From: Pseudaestuariivita sp.
GTDB lineage: Bacteria; Pseudomonadota; Alphaproteobacteria; Rhodobacterales; Rhodobacteraceae
Direction of reading: 5' to 3'
Assembly: GCA_020629995.1 (NCBI GenBank)
Contig: JAHDCH010000027.1
Coordinates: forward strand, 6,511 to 16,704
DNA length: 10,194 bases
Position numbers and translations under genes: made by a program. Each line of letters begins with the position of its first letter. The first letter of the stretch is position 1. A model generated the notes under the pieces. The model was not told the origin of the DNA, searched no databases, and saw only the letters and a program-made list of their open reading frames with translations. Positions 1 through 6,714 of the stretch are shown piece after piece.

Positions 1-860
1 TCCCAGACGCGGGCGTCTTCGATGCCCGGCAGGTTGACCAGCGCGCGGTATTCGCTGCCAAAGGCGACATAGGCGTCGGTTTCGGCCATGACGGCGGGTT
101 TGCAGGCGATGGGGTCGCGCACGACGCCAAAGCCGTCCTTGGTGCCCACGACAAAGGTGAAGAACCCGTCGAGGTCATCGAGGCTGCTTTCCAGCGCTTC
201 GCCCAGCGTCGCACCGTTCTGCATGCGCCACGTCAGGTAGGCGGCGGCGACTTCGCTGTCGTTCTCGGTTTCGATGCGCACGCCTTCGCGGCGCAGCTTG
301 CGGCGCAGCGAGTTGTGATTCGACAGCGACCCGTTGTGCACGAGGCACTGGTCCGAGCCGGTGTTGAACGGGTGCGCGCCCATGGTGGTCACGGCTGATT
401 CGGTGGCCATGCGGGTGTGGCCGATGCCGTGGGTGCCCGACATTTGCGAAACCTCGAAGCGCGCTGCCACATCTTTGGGCAGGCCGACTTCCTTGTAGAT
501 CTCGATGATGTCGCCAACGCTCATCACGCGGATGCCCGCGTCGATTTCGGCGAGGGCCGCGCGCGCGTCTTCGATCCGGTCCGCGGGCATCTCGAGCACG
601 GCGTGCGTGTCCTTGACCGCGATGCTCACCGATGCGCCAAGCGCCTTGCCCAGACGGGTATCAAGGCCTTGAAAAGCCTCGGTTGCGCGGTCCGATTGCA
701 CGGTCAGCTTGGCGGTTCCACCCGCCTCATCGCCGTAGATCGCGATGCCGGCGCTGTCGGGGCCGCGATCCGTCATTGTGATCAGCATGTCCGTCAGCAT
801 CGCGCCCAATTTGGGCTCGAGCGATTTGTCCTTGAGAAATAATCCAACGATGCCGCACAT
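1..860 (-). CDS. mgsA: Class II glutamine amidotransferase, probable N-methylglutamate synthase subunit A (3' end off window)
   Basis: Reading the minus strand from the ATG at 860-858 gives an open frame to the window edge (286 codons), so nearly the whole expected protein is present. It begins MCGIVGLF, which puts the Ntn-hydrolase cysteine nucleophile at position 2 after Met removal. Other family motifs are TDRGPDSAGIAIY near the start, GHTRMATES at about residue 145, VHNGSLSNHN at about 170 and ENDSEVAA at about 195. These identify the glutaminase domain that releases ammonia from glutamine. A stand-alone domain of this size is typical of GlxB/MgsA, which work with separate GXGXG-type and FMN glutamate-synthase-like subunits; those would lie left of the window. 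A GGAGAG ribosome site (complement of 868-873) sits 7 nt before the ATG. The link to N-methylglutamate synthase rests on the neighbouring dimethylamine and Mgd-like genes; a generic GlxB role remains possible. Confidence 0.85.
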   Translation of the reverse strand, partial: MCGIVGLFLKDKSLEPKLGAMLTDMLITMTDRGPDSAGIAIYGDEAGGTAKLTVQSDRATEAFQGLDTRLGKALGASVSIAVKDTHAVLEMPADRIEDARAALAEIDAGIRVMSVGDIIEIYKEVGLPKDVAARFEVSQMSGTHGIGHTRMATESAVTTMGAHPFNTGSDQCLVHNGSLSNHNSLRRKLRREGVRIETENDSEVAAAYLTWRMQNGATLGEALESSLDDLDGFFTFVVGTKDGFGVVRDPIACKPAVMAETDAYVAFGSEYRALVNLPGIEDARVW

Positions 861-1055
861 CCGCGTGCTCTCCATGTCAGGGTGTTTCGAAAACGCTAGC
901 ACCATTTAAAGGCACTCGACAACCACGAGGAATATTTTTTTCACCTTAGGCAAAAAATTCTGGGCATATCCGACTTCTTCGTGTTCAGTTGCGACCAGCG
1001 TCTTTGTGCACAGAGAAAAAGAATAGGCGCATCCAACCAAGACACGGAGGGAAAC
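861..1055. promoter_or_regulatory. Divergent intergenic region between mgsA and amt
   Basis: This 195-bp spacer must carry promoters for both divergent genes. It is clearly more AT-rich than the flanking genes between about 925 and 1025. Visible elements are an A/T tract (931-958), the sequence AAAAAATTCTG at 952-962 that recurs upstream of dmmD, and an imperfect 16-bp palindrome at 1001-1016 centred on TGTGCACA, about 40 nt before the amt start. I found no convincing sigma-70 pair and no sigma-54 -24/-12 site (TGGC-N8-TTGC type) that I would defend, so promoter positions are left open. Confidence 0.6.
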
Positions 1056-1058
1056 GTG
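1046..1058 (+). promoter_or_regulatory. Ribosome binding site fixing a GTG start for amt
   Basis: GGAGGG at 1046-1051 lies 4 nt before the GTG at 1056-1058. The upstream in-frame ATG at 981 has no comparable Shine-Dalgarno sequence, and its extra 25 residues are unlike an Amt N-terminus. GTG is therefore the better start. Confidence 0.75.
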
Positions 1059-2441
1059 GAAGAACAACTTGCTGAGCTCGCGGCCAAGGTCGCCGCGATG
1101 GAGGCCAAGGGGAACCTCACCAATACGATGTTCGCCGAGGCCTATTATTACCTGACAATCCCGCTGATGATCATCATCCACGCGGGCTTTCTTGCGTATG
1201 AGATGGGCGCATCGCGCGCCAAGAACGCGCTGTCGTCCGGTGTGAAGAACATTCTGGCCTTCGCTTTCGTGATCCCGGCCTTCTACTTCTTTGGCTGGTG
1301 GGTCTACTGGGCGTTCCCCACGGGCTTTTCGCTGTCGGCAGGGCCGAACGGCATCTCGGGTGCCGAATACGCGGCCTCGATCGCGCTCGCATGGGGCGAA
1401 AGCGCGGCCTACATGGGCCCCAACACCGAAGACCAGATCGACGGTGTGTTCTGGGGCGCGTTCACGCTGTTTGCCGCCACCACGGCCTCGATCATGTCGG
1501 GCGCTGTGATCGAGCGCATTCAGACAGTGGGCTTTGTGATCCTTGCGATCATCCTCGGGGGTTTCAGCTGGACGCTGGCGGCCGCTTGGGGCTGGCACGC
1601 GGATGGCTGGATGGTCACGGGCTGGGGTCTGCATGACTTTGGCGCCGCAGGTCTGGTGCACGCGGTTGCCGCGTTCTTTGCGCTGGGCGTGTTGATCAAC
1701 CTCGGGCCGCGGATCGGCAAGTTCAACCCCGATGGCACGGCCAATGATCTGCCGGGGCACAACATGCCCTTCACGGCCACGGGCCTGATGCTGATCATCG
1801 TCGGCTTCTGGGGCTTTTTGATGGCCTGCCTTGTGGTGGGCGGTGAAGCCTGGTCGTGGGGTGCGAACTACACCACCATCTATGGCACACCGACCAACCT
1901 GGGCGCGCTGGCGTTCAACATCCTGATGTCCGTCGCAGGCGGCATCATCGGAGCGTGGGTCATGACCCGCGATCCGTTCTGGATGATGTCGGGCGCTCTG
2001 GCCGGGATCATCTCGTGTGCCTCGGGGCTCGACATCTATTACCCCGCGCTGGCGTTCATCATCGCCTTTGCCGGTGGTGTCATGCTCAAGCCTGCCGCTG
2101 GCATCCTCGAGCGGATGGGCATCGACGACGCGGTTGGCGCGGTCACCGTGCACGGCACCATCGGCATCTTTGGTGTCCTGGCGCTGGGCGTGTTCGCCTC
2201 GGGCTATCCTGCAGCACTGGGTGACGGTGCCGCGACGGTGTCGTTCATGGGCCAGCTGGTCGGGTCGGTCGTGTTCATCGCGATTGGTCTGGGCACGGGC
2301 TATGTGTCTTCGCTGATCCTGAAAATGGTGGGCATGCTGCGCGTGCCGGAGGCGGCCGAGATTGCCGGCCTCGACACTGTCAAAGTGCCCGCGCAGGCGT
2401 ATCCGGAAGGCATTCCGGCGTCGGCGCCTGCCTCGAACTAA
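1056..2441 (+). CDS. amt: Ammonium/alkylammonium transporter, divergent Amt family
   Basis: A 461-aa polytopic membrane protein with the Amt/Mep/Rh architecture of about 11 hydrophobic segments between residues 28 and 425. Family markers are SGAVIERIQ (148-156), HDFGAAGLVHA with Asp194 and His202, and DDAVGAVTVHGTIGIFG with His366. The two histidines match the twin-His pore pair of E. coli AmtB (H168, H318), and Trp178 fits the recruitment-site W148. The C-terminus RVPEAAEIAGLD resembles the cytosolic tail that contacts GlnK. Unusual points: a charged, heptad-like N-terminal stretch (residues 1-18) precedes the first membrane segment, and the canonical WFGFNxGS motif reads FWGFLMAC (251-258). 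Normal Amt genes are followed by glnK; here a 57-aa membrane protein follows after 12 nt. The location beside amine-degradation genes suggests uptake of ammonium or methylated ammonium. The Amt fold is clear; the substrate is inferred. Confidence 0.9.
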   Translation: MEEQLAELAAKVAAMEAKGNLTNTMFAEAYYYLTIPLMIIIHAGFLAYEMGASRAKNALSSGVKNILAFAFVIPAFYFFGWWVYWAFPTGFSLSAGPNGISGAEYAASIALAWGESAAYMGPNTEDQIDGVFWGAFTLFAATTASIMSGAVIERIQTVGFVILAIILGGFSWTLAAAWGWHADGWMVTGWGLHDFGAAGLVHAVAAFFALGVLINLGPRIGKFNPDGTANDLPGHNMPFTATGLMLIIVGFWGFLMACLVVGGEAWSWGANYTTIYGTPTNLGALAFNILMSVAGGIIGAWVMTRDPFWMMSGALAGIISCASGLDIYYPALAFIIAFAGGVMLKPAAGILERMGIDDAVGAVTVHGTIGIFGVLALGVFASGYPAALGDGAATVSFMGQLVGSVVFIAIGLGTGYVSSLILKMVGMLRVPEAAEIAGLDTVKVPAQAYPEGIPASAPASN

Positions 2442-2453
2442 GGAGAGAGAGTT

Positions 2454-2627
2454 ATGGGTTTTCCATATGACAACGGCGGCACCTGGACGGATGTCTCGGG
2501 CCCGATCTTCATGGGTGCGGGCAGCGCGATGCCCGGCATCTTTGCCCTGATCGGGATCATCATCTGCATTGTGGCGCTTGCGATGGGACAGAAGGCCGAA
2601 GCGGCCAAATATTCCAAGCACAAGTGA
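2454..2627 (+). CDS. Small single-pass membrane protein co-transcribed with amt
   Basis: A 57-aa frame begins MGFPYDNGGTWTDVSGPIFM and ends in a basic tail (QKAEAAKYSKHK). Residues 27-45, roughly PGIFALIGIIICIVALAMG, form one transmembrane helix. The basic tail follows the helix, so by the positive-inside rule the N-terminus would face the periplasm. Translation signals are strong: AAGGAG at 2440-2445 overlaps the amt stop codon and lies 8 nt before the ATG. The frame is followed at once by a hairpin terminator, so amt and this gene form a two-gene unit. I do not recognise a named family. Its place behind amt, where glnK usually sits, suggests a subunit, stabiliser or regulator of the transporter. 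That role is inference; the coding call rests on start signals, position and a coherent membrane-protein composition. Confidence 0.75.
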   Translation: MGFPYDNGGTWTDVSGPIFMGAGSAMPGIFALIGIIICIVALAMGQKAEAAKYSKHK

Positions 2628-2647
2628 TCGCGATGCGGTGACATAAC

Positions 2648-2682
2648 AGGGGGCTGCGGCAACGCGGCCCCCTTCGCATTTC
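2648..2682 (+). terminator. Hairpin terminator after the amt unit
   Basis: GGGGGCTGCG (2649-2658) pairs with CGCGGCCCCC (2663-2672) around a GCAA tetraloop, giving 10 bp with one G-U wobble; A2648-T2673 extends it. The tail TTCGCATTT is only modestly T-rich, so termination may be partial. It ends the amt/small-protein unit ahead of the dmm promoter region. Confidence 0.7.
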
Positions 2683-2815
2683 AGGGCCGCCGAATCTGAG
2701 GGCAAATTTTGCCTGACAGGAAAAAATTCTGCACACCAGTATTGATTTTCAAAATCCTTTCGGTCTGAATACTGCGGAACACAAAGCACAAGAACGAACG
2801 AACAGGGGGCCCAAG
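2683..2815 (+). promoter_or_regulatory. Putative promoter/operator region of the dmm operon
   Basis: This AT-rich spacer before dmmD contains several symmetric elements: the perfect palindrome GGCAAA-T-TTTGCC (2701-2713), CTGACAGGAA (2713-2722) running into AAAAAATTCTG (2721-2731), and the perfect palindrome GATTTT-C-AAAATC (2744-2756). Parts of this recur upstream of amt and of the AraC-type regulator. A weak sigma-70 pair is possible (TTTTCA 2746-2751, 16 nt, AATACT 2768-2773), which would put the last palindrome over the -35. Three tandem copies of GAAC occupy 2792-2803, just before the AGGGGG ribosome site (2804-2809) of dmmD. The repeats and palindromes are seen directly; their role is inferred. 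Confidence 0.5.
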
Positions 2816-3967
2816 ATGGCTATTCTTTGGAGGACATCCGCACTGGCGCAGCGCCATGCCGAGATCGGCGGCGAGCTGGAGGATTGGAATGGCATGGGCA
2901 CCGCGTGGTTCTATGACAACACGCCCGAACGCGCCAAGGCCGACTATGAGGCGATCCGCACCAAGGCGGGGCTGATGGATGTGTCGGGCCTGAAAAAGGT
3001 CCACGTGGTGGGCGCGGACGCGGCCTATGTGATCGACCGGGTGACCACCCGCAACGTGGAAAAGATCGCGCCGGGCCGGTCGACCTATGCCTGCATCCTG
3101 AATGACCGCGGCCTGTTTGTGGATGATTGCATCATCTACCACATCGCCGTGAATTCGTGGCTGGTGGTGCATGGCACCGGCACCGGTATGGAGGCGCTGA
3201 CCTCGGTGGCCGCGGGCAAGAACTGCGCGGTGATCTTTGACGACGATCTGCACGACATGTCGCTGCAGGGCCCCAAGGCGGTCGAGATCCTGGCCAAGGA
3301 CGTGCCGGGCATCCGCGATCTGGCCTATTTCGGCCTGATGCAGACGCGCCTTTATGGCCGCGACGTGATGATCAGCCGCACCGGCTATACCGGTGAGCGG
3401 GGCTACGAGATTTTCTGCCGCGCCAAGGATGCGGTGCATATCTGGGACAACATCCTTGAAAAGGGCGGCGACGACGTGCGCCCGACCCAGTTCAGCACGC
3501 TGGATATGCTGCGGATCGAAAGCTACCTGCTGTTCTATCCGGGCGACAATTCCGAAACCTTCCCCTTCGAAGACGGCACGCCCGCGGGCGACAGCCTGTG
3601 GGAGCTGGGCCTCGATTTCACCGTCTCGCCGGGCAAGGAGGGCTTTATCGGGTCCGAGAACCACTATGCCATGAAGGGCAAGGAGCGGTTCAAGATCTAC
3701 GGCGTCCAGCTGGAAGGCGACGCGATGGACCAGATGGAGATGTTTGCCCGCGTGCACGCGGACGGCAAGGATGTGGGTGTCATCACCTACGGCCTGTCGT
3801 CCGAGCTGAACGGCTATTCGGTGGCCATCGCGCGGCTTGACCCGTCGGTGGCCAAGCCCGGCACCAAGCTGACAGTTGTCCAGCCCGACGGCACCAAGCT
3901 GGCCGCCACGGCCGAAGAGATGCCGTTCTACGACAAGGACAAGTCGATCCGCACGGCCAAGGGTTGA
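2816..3967 (+). CDS. dmmD: GcvT-family folate-binding protein DmmD of the dimethylamine monooxygenase operon
   Basis: A 383-aa protein of the aminomethyltransferase (glycine cleavage T protein) family, of normal length for the fold. The N-terminal folate-binding domain includes AGLMDVSGLKK (51-61) and ILNDRGLFVDDCIIY (94-108), where Asp103/Asp104 correspond to the catalytic Asp region of GcvT. SRTGYTGERGYEIF (187-200) is the second family signature, and LDMLRIESYLLFY (229-241) leads to the C-terminal barrel. GcvT-like proteins bind tetrahydrofolate and transfer C1 units. No lipoyl-protein or glycine dehydrogenase gene is adjacent, so glycine cleavage itself is unlikely here. As first gene of the dmmDABC operon it probably captures the methyl-derived formaldehyde or methylene on THF; that reaction is inferred from family and context. 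The ATG at 2816 has AGGGGG 6 nt upstream. Confidence 0.85.
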   Translation: MAILWRTSALAQRHAEIGGELEDWNGMGTAWFYDNTPERAKADYEAIRTKAGLMDVSGLKKVHVVGADAAYVIDRVTTRNVEKIAPGRSTYACILNDRGLFVDDCIIYHIAVNSWLVVHGTGTGMEALTSVAAGKNCAVIFDDDLHDMSLQGPKAVEILAKDVPGIRDLAYFGLMQTRLYGRDVMISRTGYTGERGYEIFCRAKDAVHIWDNILEKGGDDVRPTQFSTLDMLRIESYLLFYPGDNSETFPFEDGTPAGDSLWELGLDFTVSPGKEGFIGSENHYAMKGKERFKIYGVQLEGDAMDQMEMFARVHADGKDVGVITYGLSSELNGYSVAIARLDPSVAKPGTKLTVVQPDGTKLAATAEEMPFYDKDKSIRTAKG

Positions 3968-3980
3968 CGCAAGGCCAAAA

Positions 3981-4007
3981 GGCGCTCCCGATGGGATCGG
4001 GGGCGCC
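3981..4007 (+). other. Strong intercistronic hairpin between dmmD and dmmA
   Basis: GGCGCTCCCGAT (3981-3992) pairs with ATCGGGGGCGCC (3996-4007) around a GGG loop, forming a 12-bp stem with a single wobble pair. No T tract follows, so it does not look like a full terminator. It sits in the only sizeable gap (97 bp) of an otherwise overlapping operon and may stabilise one transcript segment, cause partial termination, or mark a processing site. Confidence 0.6.
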
Positions 4008-4064
4008 CATGGCCCGGACCGCCACCACCAACTCGCAAGCCAATGCAGGGGAGATGCGCGCGCG

Positions 4065-4667
4065 ATGTCGAAATTCCAGTTTCCGGAAAGCATAAAGAGC
4101 CGGCCGGTCTATGGCACGCTCGAGCCGAGGCCCGGAAAGGCGCATCTGATGATCGCCGATGCCGAGGGCGCCGAGGCGATCCTTGATCTGGCGGCGCAGG
4201 ATGCAAGCCTGATGGCCCATGCGCATATCATCTATATTCCCAAAGGCACCGACTTTGGCGACAAGCTGCGCGCGCTGAACCCGGCGCAATATTACGAAGG
4301 GCCAAGCTATGACGCCTCGGTCCAGCGGCTGCGCCATGTGCTGGCCAATGCGCATCAGGGGCTGCAGGTGTATCTGACCGGGACCGAAGGCCTGATGGGC
4401 CAGGCGCAGAACGAGGCGATGCAGGCGGGCATCCCCCACACCTCGATCCAGACCGAACACAGGGGATCGGTCGCGCGGCGGATGCAATGCGTGCATTGCA
4501 AGGGCATCACCGAAGACGTGATGACCGACCCGTTCGTGTGCAGCCATTGCGGGCTGAACCTGTTTGTCCGCGATCACTATTCGCGCCGTCTGGCCGCCTA
4601 TCAGGGCGTATGCATCGACGCCGAAGATCCCGGCAACGTGCCCGAGCCGAAGGAGCTGTACACATGA
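4065..4667 (+). CDS. dmmA: Dimethylamine monooxygenase subunit DmmA
   Basis: A 200-aa protein that starts MSKFQFPESIKSRPVYG, from the ATG at 4065 with AGGGGAG ending 11 nt upstream. Residues 25-135 look like an alpha/beta domain with hydrophobic strands (AHIIYIP at 53-59, LQVYLTGTEGL at 100-110). The C-terminal part carries two CxxC pairs, C142-x2-C145 and C159-x2-C162, giving CxxC-x13-CxxC, which could hold a structural zinc or a rubredoxin-like iron. It is placed between dmmD and the flavoprotein dmmB, and overlaps dmmB by four bases (ATGA). DmmA is one of three subunits needed for NADPH-dependent oxidation of dimethylamine to methylamine and formaldehyde in marine Rhodobacterales. The identification rests on operon order and size; the metal site is my reading of the cysteines. 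Confidence 0.85.
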   Translation: MSKFQFPESIKSRPVYGTLEPRPGKAHLMIADAEGAEAILDLAAQDASLMAHAHIIYIPKGTDFGDKLRALNPAQYYEGPSYDASVQRLRHVLANAHQGLQVYLTGTEGLMGQAQNEAMQAGIPHTSIQTEHRGSVARRMQCVHCKGITEDVMTDPFVCSHCGLNLFVRDHYSRRLAAYQGVCIDAEDPGNVPEPKELYT

Positions 4668-5647
4668 GCGCCGCCCCGCAGAAAGCCAAGCCCGGAGCCG
4701 AGCAGCTGGCCGTCCGCGTCAGCGCGGTTGTACCGCTGAACGATCTGGTCACGCGGTTTGAATTCCAGCGCACCGATGGCCAGCCCTTTCCGACCTTTTC
4801 GGGCGGAGCGCACACGGTTGTCACCATGCAAGACGACGGGCGCACCCGGCTGAACCCCTATTCGCTGATGTCCGACCCGGCGGATACCTCGACCTATGCG
4901 ATCTCGGTCCGGCGCGACGATCAGGGGCGGGGCGGGTCGCTGTTCATGCACACACGCGTGAAACAGGGCGACGAGATGACGATCACCTACCCGGTGAACC
5001 TGTTCTCGCTGGACCTGCGCGCGCGCAAGCACCTGTTCTTTGCCGGCGGGATCGGGATCACCCCGTTCATGTCGATGATCCACCAGCTGGAGCAATCGAA
5101 CGGCAATTGGGAGCTGCATTATTCGGTCCGCACCGAGGCGCTGGGCACCTATGTCGACGAGCTGAAGTACAAATTCCCGACCAAGGTGCACGTGTACTAC
5201 GACGACCAGTCGCAGAGCATCCCGCTGGAGACGCTGCTGGACGGCCAGCCGCTGGGCACCAACGCCTATGTCTGCGGCCCCAAGGGGATGATCGACTGGG
5301 TGCATGCCACAGCCTCGGCCGCCGGTTGGCCCGATGCGCAGGTGCATTCCGAAGAATTCCTTGCCCCCGCGCCCGGCAAGCCGTTCGAGGTGCGCCTGTG
5401 CAAGTCGGACAAAACGATTCAGGTGGGCGAGAACGAAAGCCTGCTGGAAGCGATCGAGCGCGCGGGCGTCGAGGCGCCGTTCCTGTGCCGCGGCGGGGCC
5501 TGCGGCCAATGCGAGACCGATGTCGTCAGCTATGACGGCGAGTTCATCCACCGCGATCACTGGCTCGAACCCGAGCAGCAGGCCGGTGAAAAGATTATGC
5601 CCTGCGTCAGCCGCTTTGTCGGCAAATCCCTGGAGCTTGACCGATGA
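4664..5647 (+). CDS. dmmB: Dimethylamine monooxygenase reductase subunit DmmB (flavin/2Fe-2S)
   Basis: A 327-aa reductase of the phthalate dioxygenase reductase type, with domains in the order flavin, NAD(P), plant-type ferredoxin. RLNPYSLMS (62-70) is the flavin-binding RxYS motif, AGGIGITPFMSM (127-138) and CGPKGM (204-209) mark the NAD(P) domain, and the C-terminal ferredoxin has C275-x4-C280-x2-C283-x30-C314 for the 2Fe-2S cluster. All four cysteines are present, so it should be active. It passes electrons from NAD(P)H to the terminal oxygenase component DmmC. The start at 4664 overlaps the dmmA stop (ATGA), and its stop overlaps the dmmC start in the same way, so the three subunits are translationally coupled, as expected for a fixed-ratio complex. 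Confidence 0.92.
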   Translation: MSAAPQKAKPGAEQLAVRVSAVVPLNDLVTRFEFQRTDGQPFPTFSGGAHTVVTMQDDGRTRLNPYSLMSDPADTSTYAISVRRDDQGRGGSLFMHTRVKQGDEMTITYPVNLFSLDLRARKHLFFAGGIGITPFMSMIHQLEQSNGNWELHYSVRTEALGTYVDELKYKFPTKVHVYYDDQSQSIPLETLLDGQPLGTNAYVCGPKGMIDWVHATASAAGWPDAQVHSEEFLAPAPGKPFEVRLCKSDKTIQVGENESLLEAIERAGVEAPFLCRGGACGQCETDVVSYDGEFIHRDHWLEPEQQAGEKIMPCVSRFVGKSLELDR

Positions 5648-6714
5648 CCATTCAGTTCAACGAAGAGACCTTCCGCGACGATTATTCGTTCTACAACAGC
5701 GACTGGGCGATCAAGCGCTTTCCCTTCCCGTTCCACGAAGACAGCTACATGTATTCGGTGAACATGGAGCAGCATCGCGGCGGGCCCAAAGGCTCGGTCT
5801 ACGAGATGCGGTTCGATGTGGACGAGCACTACGTCAGCGAGATGCGCGACCGGGCGATGGTGCTGGCCGACGATCCGCTGCGGTGCCAGTCGCTGCCGCA
5901 TATGACGCTGGCGGGGTGGGACCTGCTCGAGCTGATCATGGTGAGCAAATCCGAGGATTACCCGGACCTGTTCGAGCTGCACCGCGACGGCAACCAGTGG
6001 CGCTGGATCAACAAGCCGCTGGGCATCGACGACACGTTCACCTTCATGGACGAGACCACGCTGCCTTACGGCCCGATGGAGTATATCACCCGGCAGGCGC
6101 AGGGCGATTTCTGCGTGCTGGATCAGCGCGACGAGATGCTGTGGATGGACGCAGGCATGGTGACGACGCAGGCGGACTGGAGCCTGGATTTCGACATCGG
6201 CATGAACTTTTTCGAATGGCACGCGCCGGTGCCGCTGGCGCATGAGATGGGGATCTTCAAGCGGGCGCTGAAATTCCTGCTGAACATCCAGCAAGGCGCG
6301 CCCGCGCGGCGGCTGAACTGGACGATGACGGTGAACCCGCTGCTGGATACCTCCCCCGAGAATTACCACAAGTGGGGCATCCAGAAGACAACGCTGACGC
6401 CCGAGAACATCGGATCGAAACAGCATCTGCGGGTCGAGCTGCAAAGCTTTTTCCGCCTGCCGCGGTCGAATGCGCTGGTGTTCCCGATCCGCTGCTACCT
6501 GTGCAGTTTTCAGGATCTGATGACCGTGCCGAAATGGGGCCGCCGCCTGCACCGCGTGGTGCGCGATCTGCCGGTCGAGCTGGCGACCTATAAAGGGTTC
6601 ATCGACAACCGCCCGATGATGCTGGATTACCTCGAGCAATTCGATGACGGGCTGCCCACCAGCCGGGGCGTTTTCCCGGATCTTGAGACCGAGCCGCCGC
6701 TGACCAAGGCGTGA
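5644..6714 (+). CDS. dmmC: Dimethylamine monooxygenase subunit DmmC (DUF3445, haem-dependent oxidative N-demethylase family)
   Basis: A 356-aa protein of the DUF3445 family, whose characterised members are haem-dependent oxidative N-demethylases. Recognisable family blocks are FFEWHAPVP (189-197), RRLNWTM (222-228) and LRVELQSFFRLPRSNALVFPIRCYL in pieces across 262-286 (the LxxxxFxRLPxSxAxxFxIRxYL pattern). It carries no CxxCH or P450 cysteine signature, as expected for this family. It is the catalytic subunit that would bind dimethylamine and oxygen, releasing methylamine and formaldehyde with electrons from DmmB. The ATG at 5644 overlaps the dmmB stop by four bases. Its own stop overlaps the GTG of the next gene (GTGA). 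No signal peptide is seen; it is cytoplasmic. His193 is a possible metal or haem ligand, but that is a guess. Confidence 0.9.
   Translation: MTIQFNEETFRDDYSFYNSDWAIKRFPFPFHEDSYMYSVNMEQHRGGPKGSVYEMRFDVDEHYVSEMRDRAMVLADDPLRCQSLPHMTLAGWDLLELIMVSKSEDYPDLFELHRDGNQWRWINKPLGIDDTFTFMDETTLPYGPMEYITRQAQGDFCVLDQRDEMLWMDAGMVTTQADWSLDFDIGMNFFEWHAPVPLAHEMGIFKRALKFLLNIQQGAPARRLNWTMTVNPLLDTSPENYHKWGIQKTTLTPENIGSKQHLRVELQSFFRLPRSNALVFPIRCYLCSFQDLMTVPKWGRRLHRVVRDLPVELATYKGFIDNRPMMLDYLEQFDDGLPTSRGVFPDLETEPPLTKA

Noticed and set aside
27..102. CRISPR, tRNA, insertion sequence or phage signal anywhere in the window
   Set aside because: No spaced direct repeats, cloverleaf, transposase, integrase or terminal inverted repeat was seen on reading both strands; the coordinates given are only a placeholder for a whole-window negative.
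417..842. 141-codon plus-strand frame at the left edge
   Set aside because: Antisense to the glutamine amidotransferase, which has an intact set of family motifs.
981..1055. 25-residue N-terminal extension of Amt from the ATG at 981
   Set aside because: No ribosome site before it, composition unlike an Amt leader, and a good GGAGGG precedes the GTG at 1056.
861..1055. Sigma-54 promoter or NtrC site for amt
   Set aside because: I searched by eye for the TGGC/TTGC -24/-12 pair and found none with proper spacing; nitrogen control may act differently here.
906..2789. 627-codon open frame on the minus strand
   Set aside because: It is antisense to the clear Amt gene and its partner, has a low-complexity composition rich in His, Arg and Asp, and matches no family; it reflects third-position GC bias.
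3876..4064. Upstream extension of dmmA
   Set aside because: It overlaps the dmmD 3' end in another frame and would translate the intercistronic hairpin; the ATG at 4065 has a purine-rich ribosome site.
2681..4093. 470-codon minus-strand frame
   Set aside because: Antisense to dmmD, which carries clear GcvT motifs; composition is that of a shadow frame.
4487..4663. Upstream extension of dmmB
   Set aside because: It overlaps dmmA in another frame; the ATG at 4664 gives the usual four-base overlap and a normal protein start.
4601..5560. 319-codon minus-strand frame
   Set aside because: Antisense to dmmB with its intact flavin and 2Fe-2S motifs.
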